Shown here piece by piece: positions 37,195 to 49,100 of a stretch of DNA of 64,000 bases (position 1 is its first letter; the number at the start of each line of letters is the position of its first letter). Source of the DNA: Aradus depressus. Its lineage: Eukaryota > Arthropoda > Insecta > Hemiptera > Aradidae. The stretch spans positions 24,760,051 through 24,824,050 of the forward strand of contig OY759218.1 of assembly GCA_963662175.1 (NCBI GenBank), in the 5' to 3' direction. The notes below the pieces were generated by a model. The model saw only the letters and a program-made list of their open reading frames with translations, was not told where the DNA came from and did no database searches. The translations under genes were made by a program, and so were the position numbers.

Positions 37195-40100
37195 TATGTT
37201 TGGATCGAATATTGTTTAGTAGGTATAAACAGTTAGGAAAACTATAGGGAGAAATTAATCCTCTCTGTATTTACTATCGAGGCTTTTGACTGTCTTGATC
37301 CTTAAAAGTCGAAGTTTCGATAACACGACAATCAGGGGCGTAGCCAGGAGGGGCGTGTGCCTGGCCAGAGAAAAAAACCAAGATAAAAATTAAATTAAAA
37401 AAATAGTTTTTATTAAAAATGGATTGCTTGCAGGTTACCAATAGGATCTTCAAACCCGTGCGACTGATAACTAAATCAGCAATCAGCTGTATTAAATGTT
37501 AATGTAAAATGTTAATTAAAATACTTATTACCGACCCATGTCTCGGGTGTTATTGGTCCGCAAACATCTGTATGTACTAACTCTAGCGGTTTAGTCCCTT
37601 TATACCCTTTCCTGTTAAATGGTAATTTCGTCATTTTCCCTAAGGTACAGGACTCACATTACATAAATGTACATGTACAAAACAAGTCATATTACATTTA
37701 TTTAAATATATATGAATTCCATCATTACATTCCCTCACTCAAAATCGTCATTTATGATGTACTCATTCATGTTATACTTTATACTCTTAAAGCTGATTTT
37801 ACATGCGCAGTAAAAATGCAAAGCGCAGCAGCAGCAAATACACGCTATTGGATGTGAGTCATTCAATTCTAAAAGCACAGAAACCACAGCGTGCATTTGC
37901 TGCTGCTGCGCTTGGCATTTTTGCTGCTCATGTAAAGTCAACTTAAGTATTACAGTCAATGGTTACCTCAGGGGGAGCTTCTAGAGGTCCAAGTCTCCCA
38001 AATTAATAACAAAAAGTCTGCAACGGTAAAAACGGAAACTGCGGGCTGTGCCCCCGGGAGTCTATACCCCCCACCCTCGTAGCCTAACTTTGCCCCCTCT
38101 GCTCAAAATCCTGGCTACGCCCCTGACGACAATGGTCGTTTATCCTCTGTATTTCGCCTCTTTCTCCAGTTTCTTTTGCGGTTTTGTCCGAGAAAGATCT
38201 GTTCTTGTTAAATTAGTGATGACACCTGAACAAGTGGCCCGTGCTGTCGCTCTGATGGGAGATGGGCGTAGCCAGCGTTACGCGCTTTAGGTCTGCGGGA
38301 AACAACAATCCGTAAAGCCATCCAACGGTATACCCCTATAGGGAGACAGGGCAGTACACAAGGAGGCAGGGTTCAGGTCAACCGAGAGGTACTGGTCCGC
38401 ATGATACCGTCCTTATTACTACAACTATATAAAGGTAGAGAAGGGGGTGGTCCCCACTATCCCCCGGATCTACCTTGCCTCAGACTAGCAGTGGAGGCAG
38501 ACCGAGAGAGACAGGAGAGCTGAAGAGAATGAGGGAAGAAACTGGTCACTACCAGCACGCTATCTTATCATAAAAGATCTCTCGACCAGCACCGCCTCAG
38601 TCTTCGGAGAGGATCTTCTGGGTGGGAAAGTGATGACAAAGATCGAACAATGGGACTATTATGGAAGAAAAGATTGGAGTGAAACTTAAAGAAGCGGGAC
38701 TTAATTAGGTCGATGACAAAGATTAGTATTCTTGGATAAAAAGTAATAAACTAACTGTTAATTGTTTAATCAATGATCTATGATGATTCCTTCCACATCC
38801 CACCAATACACCTTCTACGGATGGGGGCCTCTTCTTGCATGCCGCATTGACGGGGTTAAGCCACTGACTCGCACGAATCTGCCATTCTTAATAAATTTCC
38901 AACACTTTTCAGTACGTGGAAGCCGCATTCTCGCCTTTTTTAATTCCCTCATCATAAGATGCCAAACATCTTCACGCCATTTCCATTTCAAAATGTAAAC
39001 TAGAGAGAAAATCTGTTTTTTCACCATCATGGTAGGACGAAATAGTTAGTTATTATCAACGTCTGAATAAAATTTTGCTATCCATGTCGATGTAATGGAA
39101 AGCTCAAAAAACTAGTTTAATATAAAAATATTGACTATTTACACAAAAATATATACATACATATAGTGTACCGGTTTCGGCTTAAAGTGACTTTTGAACT
39201 TTGAGTTGACGTTGGCATAAGCCAAAAACAGTAAACCATATGTATATATTTTTGTGAAATTAGACAATATAAAAGTTAAACACGTTTGTTTTTTATTTAT
39301 TTTTAATAAGTTATTATACTGTTTCAAGCACTGTTTGTGCATAAATCATATCCTAGAAATTGACCTAATAAAATAAACAATAAAAATAGTAATTCACATG
39401 GATCCCCGGGCATGTAGGGATCCACGGTAACGAGCTGGCTACAGCTGCCGTGCCAACAGAGGCCATACCAGTCCCTCCTGCAGACATCAAGCAGATTGGC
39501 CATCAAAAATAAATGGCAAAATCAATGGGAAGAAAATAACACATTTCTGAAGTCAGTCAAACCTCGAGTCGATACTCCTGATGTGGCGTCTCTTTCCCAT
39601 AAAGAAAGACTAATCCTGACAAGGCTAAGAATCGGACACACTCGGTTAACACATGTGGACATTTTGTTGCAAAGACGCGCACTCTACAAGTAGACCGAAA
39701 GCTGAAAGGAATTGAGTATGCAAAATATGAGGACCGCATTTTATCAATTATTATAAGCTCATAAGAGCTTAAAGATTAATATTCTGGATTATGGTCTTAA
39801 ATCCTATGGTTTTAAATCCCCCCTCCCCTTAGGTATCAAAGAAATCTATTGAGTACATGCTATGGAGTCATTTTAAGATAATTTAAGTGACAATAGGTAG
39901 TTTTTTCTGTTGATAAATGTAATGATAGGTTGTTAAATGAAATTAAAAACGAACATTATTGATAAAAAAAAAACATTTATTGTTAATAAAATATAATTCA
40001 ATAAGTAAGAGCTATTATCTACTATAACCTCACATATCTCTTGAAGACAGATATTTAACTGCTGTATTTGATCCTGAGAAAAATTCATGTACTCCTTAAA

Positions 40101-43100
40101 TTCTGAAAACTGTATGCTCTTCAATGCTTCGTACATAAGTTTATGTGCTCTAATGCCTCGATTATACTGTGTACCTTTAAGAATTGACGCCAAAGTATTA
40201 ATACCATAAACATTGGCTTCAATGAGAATACTATGGAGTCCACTTCCTTCTATAAATTGGCTCAAGAATCGCAAGAAATTTTTTTGTAGATGAAATGTTT
40301 CAATTCTCAATATCAATCCCTGAAATTCTTGACTTGTTAGTTGTAAGTATATCTTTTGCTATGAGATATATTCACATGTCGCACAAAAGAACAGAGAGAC
40401 ATTTGTACTAAATTGAGACTATATTTCTGAAGTACCTAAATTCTGAATAAGAAAAAATAAATGGAGAAATACCACTTCAAATTCCTTTCAAGACTAAGAG
40501 CAATCAAGATAATGGTATTTAAGAAAACCACAAATTAGTCAGCTAAAGCCAAGATTAATCTTAACTTTGAATCAAGAAAATGTTCATAATTTCATGTCTC
40601 TGTGAAATTATGAGTATTTCCTTGATTAAAGTTCATTATAAAATTCTCATTTAAAAAGGGGAGGATAAAGATGAACGAAAAAAAAAGACATTTTAGATTG
40701 TCTGCAATCTTCGTCACAAATATATCCTCCAGTGTACCTTGACATTAATCTCACCCCTTCTAAAAACTAAGTCCGCTTTCAGAGCCTCCTACTTGACCAG
40801 AGAATTACCTGGAACCCACACACAAGAAATAAATACACTTGACCAGAGATCTATATTATTTTTAAATCTTTATTTTGTAATGTAATTAATTGAAAATAAA
40901 ACTGGTTCTGGATTTGAGCCCAGGATCTTCACATGAGAAAGAGACGTCTGAACCACTCAACCAGGAAAAAAAGTTATCAGTGGCTAATTAATTATTTCAT
41001 TCAATAAATAGACTCATGGGTAGAATTGTTTCTATGTTATTTTTGTATTGTAATGGAATATCTGATATTTACGTGGAAGACAAAGTTATTATGTTATTTT
41101 ATGCATAAGGACATTGTGAACAATATTAATTGCATAATAAATCCATTTTCACATCTAGTCATGTAATTATTCCAAAGCAGCAGCATAGACGATGAAGCAG
41201 CGCCATCCCATCCTCTATCCTTTCCTTTACAACATCTTAGTTCTATTAATTCGGATAAATGAGACCCCTTTCATTACCTTTTAGGAGTTCCACAGGCTGC
41301 TATATAAAAATGTACTCTGACCTCTTACATATTTTATTATAATATGCTAGCCGGCTTTCGAGTTTCCCTTGGGTTTCTCTCAGTTGTGACTAAGGTGGCG
41401 AATAGGAATAACATAGATCTGTTATGGACAGATATCCACATCCATGAAATTTTAAATCTTTTTGAATATTTATATATATATATATATATAACTAAACGTG
41501 ATACCTCATATGTGCAAAAAGCTTTTACAATAATAAACCTAAATTTTTTCGACATTTGTATTAAGTGAGGTATATGCATGCCATGAATTGTTTTTAAGCT
41601 AGTTTGCAAATCCAAGTAAAGATTAACGTACTTGACGGAGTTACGAGGTTTAACCCGAATTTCGTTCCCATTTCTTTTGCAAGGTACGGTTCTTCAAACC
41701 GTATTTCTTGTTTTTTTTTCGTTTTATGTCGTATACGAGGTCCCACTAGATCAATAGAGGTTTTTTGGTAAAAAAAACGATTTTAGGAAAAATGTCGCTT
41801 ACGAGGTATCACGTTTAGGCCGACGATTTATTCATATATGTATTTTATGAGATAACCGAGTAAAATGTCATGAGAGCTTACTGCAAGTGATTATTAAATG
41901 TATTTTGTTTTCGAAATTTTAGAGTATATATGTACATTTTCCACAGCTTTATTCTTCTCCTAATTTATGTTGGATCTTTAACAACCTTGCACTTAGATGT
42001 TTCGGGAAGAACTCCCATCATCTGTATCTATTTTAATTTATTTACTGATTCTCATATTAAGCTAGTTTGTAAATCCAAGTAAAGAATTAACGTATTTGAC
42101 GGAGTTACGAGGTCTCACTAAATCAAGAGCTTTTTTTTTTTTTTTGTAAAAAAACAATTTTCGAAAAAATGTCGCTTACGAGGTATCACGTTTAGGCCGA
42201 AGATATATAGGTATATATACAACTCTCATATAAAGTAGAGAAATCCAGGAATTCTTCTAGTAGAAAATCTGATGGAAACTTGAAGTGTTTTGTTTTACTA
42301 GGAATTTTAAAATCATGGCCTGGCAATACAGTTTTTTGCTTGTGAGCGCGCCGATATCGTGTAAGTTTGCATAAGCCCAACCGGTACACTTATGTATACA
42401 CTAGCAGTAATACCCGGCGTTGCCCGGGGAACTTTGATTGTTGTCCCAATATCTTCTATAACGCTATTCAGTTCCTCGACAGTACATTCATGATGTTATA
42501 ATTTTCAATTATTCATACGGAATAAGGCTTATAGTCCTTCAGCTGTTGTAACGCTAGTAAGTTTTTAGGACTCCTGGGCACCACAGCTAGTATGCGCCTT
42601 TCAACGGCGGAAGCCACACCTATTGAATACTTAGCATCGCTGGACGTCATAGTCAGTGCGTACTTAAGAACGTTTGTGACCACAGCTAGTATGTGGCTTG
42701 CAACGCTGAGCACCACAGCTAGTACGTAGTTGGGAATGCTGGGCATCATAGCTAGTATGTGCCTTGCAACGGCGGACCCAACAGCTAGTACGTAGTTAGG
42801 AACGCTGGTCACCACAGCTAGTATGTGCCTCGCAACAGCGGACCCCACAGCTAGTACGAAGTTAGGAACGCTGGGCATCACAGCTATTAAGTGCCTTGCA
42901 ACAGCGGACCCCACAGCTAGTATGTAGTTAAATACGCTGGGCATTACAGTTAGTAAGTGCTTTGCAACAGCGAACTTCACAGCTAGTACATAGTTAGGAA
43001 CGCTGGGCACTACAGCTAGTAAATGCCTTGCAACAACGGACCCCACAGCTAGTACGATATTAGGAACCCTGGGCATCACAGCTAGTATGCTTTTGCAACG

Positions 43101-46100
43101 ACGGACCCCACAGCTAGTACGTTTTTAGGAACGCTGGGCCCTACAGGTAGTAGGTGCCTTGCAACTGCGGACCCCACAGATAGTATGTAGTTAGAACCAC
43201 AGAGCATCACAGCTAGTATGAGTTTTGCAACGGTGGACCCCACAGCTAGTACCTACGTAGTTAAATACGCTGGGCCACACTGCTAGCGCCTTGCAACAGC
43301 GGACCCCACAGCTAGTATGTAGTTAAATACGCTGGGCATTACAGTTAGTAAGTGCTTTGCAACAGCGAACTTCACAGCTAGTACATAGTTAGGAACGCTG
43401 GGCACTACAGCTAGTAAATGCCTTGCAACAACGGACCCCACAGCTAGTACGAAGTTAGGAACGCTGGGCATAACAGCTATTAAGTGCCTTGCAACAGCGG
43501 ACCCCACAGCTAGTACGTAGTTAAATACGCTGGGCATTACAGTTAGTAAGTAAGTGCTTTGCAACAGCGAACTTCACAGCTTTACATAGTTAGGAACGCT
43601 GGGCACTACAGCTAGTAAATGCCTTGCAACAACGGACCCCACAGCTAGTACGATATTAGGAACCCTGGGCATCACAGCTAGTATGCTTTTGCAACGACGG
43701 ACCCCACAGTTAGTACGTTTTTAGGAACGCTGGGCCCTACAGGTAGTAGGTGCCTTGCGAATGCGGACCCCACAGATAGTATGTAGTTAGAACCACAGGG
43801 CATCACAGCTAGTATGAGTTTTGCAACGGTGGACCCCACAGCTAGTACCTACGTAGTTAAATACGCTGGGCCACACTGCTAGCGCCTTGCAACAGCAGAC
43901 CCCACAGCTAGTACGTAATTAGGAACGCTGGAATCCCCCCCTCCCGTTCAAAACATTGGGACGCCACACACCTTATTTTTCTATTTGGCCTTCAGGAATA
44001 CTCCATGTGAAATTTCGTGACAATCCGACCAACCGTTAAAGAATTAGCTCTATATTTATACTTAGGCCCCCCCACAACCCCCCCTCCCGTTCAAAACTTT
44101 GGGACGCCACACACCTTTTTTTGCTATTTGGCTTTTAAAAATACTACATGTGAAATTTCATGACGATTCGCCCATTAGTTAATGAGTTAGCTCTATATTT
44201 ATACTTAGGCCCCCCCACTACCCCCCCTCCCGTAAAAACTTTTGAGCCGTCACACCGCCTAATTTTTATTTGGTCTTCAGGAATACTACATGTGAAACTT
44301 CGTGACAATCCGACCAACTGTTAAAGAGTTAGCTCTATATTTATATTTAGGCCCCCCCACAACCCCCCCTCCCGTTCAAAACTTTGGGACGCCACACACC
44401 TTTTTTTGCTATTTGGCTTTTAAAAATACTACATGTGAAATTTCATGACGATTCGCCCATTAGTTAATGAGTTAGCTCTATATTTATACTTAGGCCCCCC
44501 CACATCCCCCCCTCCCGTTCAAAACATTGGGACGCCACACACCTTATTTTTCTATTTGGCCTTCAGGAATACTCCATGTGAAATTTCGTGACAATCCGAC
44601 CAACCGTTAAAGAATTAGCTCTATATTTATACTTAGGCCCCCCCACAACCCCCCCTCCCGTTCAAAACTTTGGGACGCCACACACCTTTTTTTCCTATTT
44701 GGCTTTTAAAAATACTACGTGAAATTTCATGACGATTCGCCCATTAGTTAATGAGTTAGCTCTATATTTATACTTAGGCCCCCCCACAACCCCCCGTCCC
44801 GTTCAAAACTTTGGGACGCCACACACCTTTTTTTCTTGTTTGGCTTTTAAAAAGACTACGTGTGAAATTTCATGACGATTCGCCCTTTAGTTAATGAGTT
44901 AGCTCTATATTTATACTTAGGTCCCCCCACAACCCCCCCTCCCGTAAAAACTTTTGAGCCGTCACACCGCCTATTTTTTTATTTGGTCTTCAGGAATACT
45001 ACATGTGAAACTTCGTGACAATCCGACCAACTGTTAAAGAGTTAGCTCTATATTTATACTTAGGCCCCCCCACAACCCCCCTCCCGTTCAAAACTTTGGG
45101 ACGCCACACACCTTTTTTTGCTATTTGGCTTTTAAAAATACTACATGTGAAATTTCATGACGATTCGCCCATTAGTTAATGAGTTAGCTCTATATTTATA
45201 CTTAGGCCCCCCCACATCCCCCCCTCCCGTTCAAAACTTTGGGACGCCACACACCTTATTTTTCTATTTGGCCTTCAGGAATACTCCATGTGAAATTTCG
45301 TGACAATCCGACCAACCGTTAAAGAATTAGCTCTATATTTATACTTAGGCCCCTCTTACAACCCCCCCTCCCGTTCAAAACTTTGGGACGCCACACACCT
45401 TTTTTTCCTATTTGGCTTTTAAAAATACTACGTGAAATTTCATGACGATTCGCCCATTAGTTAATGAGTTAGCTCTATATTTATACTTAGGCCCCCCTTA
45501 CAACCCCCCCTCCCGATCAAAACTTTGGGACGCCACACACCTTTTTTTCCTATTTGGCTTTTAAAAATACTACGTGAAATTTCATGACGATTCGCCCATT
45601 AGTTAATGAATTAGCTCTATATTTATACTTAGGCCCCCCCACAACCCCCCTCCCGTTCAAAACTTTGGGACGCCACACACCTTATTTTTTTATTTGGCCT
45701 TCAGGAATACTCCATGTGAAATTTCGTGACAATCCGACCAACCGTTAAAGAATTAGCTCTATATTTATACTTAGGCCCCCCTTACAACCCCCCCTCCCGT
45801 TCAAAACTTTGGGACGCCACACACCTTTTTTTCCTATTTGGCTTTTAAAAATACTACGTGAAATTTCATGACGATTCGCCCATTAGTTAATGAGTTAGCT
45901 CTATATTTATACTTAGGCCCCCCTTACAACCCCCCCTCCCGATCAAAACTTTGGGACGCCACACACCTTTTTTTCCTATTTGGCTTTTAAAAATACTACA
46001 TGTGAAATTTCATGACGATTCGCCCATTAGTTAATGAGTTAGCTCTATATTTATACTTAGGCCCCCCCACAACCCCCCGTCCCGTTCAGAACTTTGGGAC

Positions 46101-49100
46101 GCCACACACCTTTTTTTCTTGTTTGGCTTTTAAAAAGACTACGTGTGAAATTTCATGACGATTCGCCCATTAGGTAATGAGTTAGCTCTATATTTATACT
46201 TAGGCCCCCCTTACAACCCCCCCTCCCGTTCAAAACTTTGGGACGCCACACACCTTTTTTTCCTATTTGGCTTTTAAAAATACTACGTGAAATTTCATAA
46301 CGATTCGCCCATTAGTTAATGAGTTAGCTCTATATTTATACTTAGGCCCCCCTTACAACCCCCCCTCCCGATCAAAACTTTGGGACGCCACACACCTTTT
46401 TTTCCTATTTGGCTTTTAAAAATACTACATGTGAAATTTCATGACGATTCGCCCATTAGTTAATGAGTTAGCTCTATATTTATACTTAGGCCCCCCCACA
46501 ACCCCCCGTCCCGTTCAAAACTTTGGGACGCCACACACCTTTTTTTCTTGTTTGGCTTTTAAAAAGACTACGTGTGAAATTTCATGACGATTCGCCCATT
46601 AGTTAATGAGTTAGCTCTATATTTAAACTTAGGCCCCCCTTACAACCCCCCCTCCCGATCAAAACTTTGGGACGCCACACACCTTTTTTTCCTATTTGGC
46701 TTTTAAAAATACTACATGTGAAATTTCATGACGATTCGCCCATTAGTTAATGAGTTAGCTCTATATTTATACTTAGGCCCCCCCACAACCCCCCGTCCCG
46801 TTCAAAACTTTGGGACGCCACACACCTTTTTTTCTTGTTTCGCTTTTAAAAAGACTACGTGTGAAATTTCATGACAATTCGACCATTAGTTAATGTGTTA
46901 GCACTATTTATATACTTAGGCCCCCCTTACAACCCCCCCTCCCGATCAAAACTTTGGGACGCCACATAGCCTATTATTCAATCGGGCTCAAAAGAATGCT
47001 ACATGGGAAGTTTCATAAAAATCGGGCGTGATGCTGGAACAAACATACATACATACATACAAACAAACTCCGTTTCAGCTTTATTAATATAGATTTTTGT
47101 GGATTTAGATAATAAAGTACCTATATAAAATAATAATATAAAGTTTGAACAAGTATTTTGTTTTTGTTTATTTCATTAGCTTTCCGCCATATTGACACAA
47201 ATTGCAGAAATGTATTTATTCGGGCATTAAAAATCAATAGTTGACTTAATTTCATCGGGAGTTGTTCGGGTTTTTGTGTTGAATTCCCATCCTTTGATCT
47301 CTCCTTCCCTTTGACTGATTTCGAAAATCAATAGGTGTAGACTTTATTGGGTTCTGTATACACGTATAAAATTTCAAGTCGATACATTCATTCTATCGTG
47401 TTCTACATACAGACAGGATATTTTTCTTTCATTTTTGAAATAAAGGGGTCGGGAAATATAAACTTTTACTTACTTATAAACCGTTTGCATAACTTCCCTT
47501 GAGATGCGTTTCAGTCTACGCAACTCATAATAGAAATATTTGATATACGACACTGATATAAATGATAAGTTGCATTAGATAGATAGCTATATTAGGAGGG
47601 CTGTGTACACCTAGGGACCTAAGCATCCAATGCTCTTATCCCTCCCCTGTTAGCTCTACATTTGGAGTCCTAAATTTTGTATACCCAGGTTGTTACCTAA
47701 GGTAGGAAGGGGTTTTTAACGAGTATCTGACATCGCACAGGCTCGGGACCATTGTTTAACGAGGGCGCCGGTAGCTCAGTGGTATGCGTGCTTGACTTCT
47801 GAGCTCAAGTTCCTGGGTTCGTAACCCGACCGAGGCCCTTAGTTTGTTTTATCTGGGAGGTAAAATAAACTTAAGCACGCCGTCCTTCGGATGGGACGTT
47901 AAGCGCTGGTCCCGAGCCTGTACGCCTCGCTAAAGACCCCTACCCTAGATGAATAAAAATTTAGGGTAGGCAAAATTTAGGACTCCCACAGTAGAGTCGG
48001 GCTCATGTCCACCAGAGTGACGAAAGAGCACTCTGGTAGTAGGCGATATGACCTCGTAGTTAAAAGCCCGAGCATGAGTCATAAAACCTAACCTAACCAT
48101 TGTTTAACGTCCCATCAGAAGGACGGCGTGCTCCAGGCTTCTACCTCCTAGATCTAAGGGCCTCGGGCGGGTAACATAGAGTAGGTTATTTTCTTCTGTT
48201 CATAAGATCCTGCCAAAACAGAATAAGGGTGTATCAATTCTTCTCTTGTACATACGTTTTAGTATTGCTAACAGTCCAAGACGTTTTTTCTAACCACTTC
48301 ACAGATCCGGTAGCTCAGACGTAGCGTGCTAGCCTATTGAGCTCTAGATCGCGGATTCGTAACCCGGCCTTACGTTTTTTATCTGGAAGGTAAAAACGTT
48401 GAGCACGCCGTCCTTCGGATGAGACCTAAGTAATGATCCCGAGCCTGTACTCGTTAAAGACCCCTACCTTCGCTGAATAAACCTAGATACTCAAAATTTA
48501 GGCACAGAAGCGTTGGTTTCATGTCCCCGAAAAAGCGCTCTGGTAGTAGGCGATATGACCTCGTAAAGCCCGGACATGAGTCACAATAACTAACAACTTC
48601 CTTATATTATAGGTATAAAAAAAAATTAAAAGCATGTGTGGAAAAAATAAGGGCTCCCACAGTAGAGCTAACAGGAAAGGGATAAGAGTATTGGATGCGT
48701 AGGTCCCTAGGTGCACACACCAGCCCTCCCAATATATATATTCTAAATACATATACCTCATTCAAGGAAAATCAAGAATTAATAATATATTTTTAAGAAA
48801 TTGAGACATATTGCTATCCTTTTCTCAACTGTGTACCTTAATTTATTAAACATTATACTAAAAATTGTTGCTTTCAATCTAATAAGGTTAAAGAAAAAAG
48901 GTTTTCATCAACTTTCGATTACTCAATGTACCTACGAATGGCCTTTGAATAATTAATTATTATAATCATAATTTTAATGGATTTCCATTCAAGGAAAATC
49001 ACAAACTATTTGCACAATTTTCAAAATTTTGGAATTTACCTTTCTTATATTAAGGTAATTTTTTCCACTTAAATATAATAAAATATTCCGTGATTTCTTA

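Larger units (their letters stand above)
37333..38125. mobile_element. Non-autonomous hAT element with 8-bp target duplication
   Basis: Ends CAGGGGCGTAGCCAGGA and complement TCCTGGCTACGCCCCTG. The target duplication ACGACAAT lies at 37325-37332 and 38126-38133. At 793 bp it has no transposase and contains a Copia integrase fragment and an inner inverted repeat. Confidence 0.93.
37198..38560 (+). mobile_element. Tc1-like transposon remnant split by a hAT insertion
   Basis: The segment 37198-37332 (also present at about 35690-35830) continues after the hAT element at 38134. From about 38220 a broken frame reads [20 protein letters not shown], the N-terminal helix-turn-helix of Tc1-like transposases. 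It goes on through a frameshift into [17 protein letters not shown] and R/G-rich linker sequence to about 38420. The 35690 copy is unbroken at the point where the hAT element is inserted here. Confidence 0.65.
42401..47096 (-). mobile_element. 4.7 kb Helitron built of minisatellite arrays
   Basis: On the minus strand it starts TCTATATTAATAAAGCTGAA after an A (47097) and ends with the CCCGG..CCGGG hairpin and CTAG before a T (42400), all Helitron hallmarks. Between a short 5' leader with ATAC/ATGT repeats and the 3' end are two arrays: a 143-bp repeat (43945-46975) and a 33/66-bp repeat (42545-43944). No Rep/helicase. The 3' end is shared with the three other Helitrons here, while the 5' leader is a different subtype. 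In intron 1 of the LamG gene. Confidence 0.88.

Noticed and set aside
38048..38290. Plus-strand open frame of 80 codons as a gene
   Set aside because: It crosses the hAT right end into a Tc1-like transposase remnant; only the latter part is meaningful.
42513..43564. Long minus-strand frames of 188 and 93 codons with a 22-residue repeat
   Set aside because: They are translations of a 66-bp minisatellite inside a Helitron; open frames arise because the unit length is a multiple of three.
43945..46975. CRISPR-like array
   Set aside because: Repeats are head-to-tail without unique spacers, have 143-bp units, and lie in a eukaryotic Helitron.
47772..47827. tRNA gene by A and B boxes
   Set aside because: Identical heads recur in many SINE copies with common 3' bodies and target duplications; no intact cloverleaf or own terminator.
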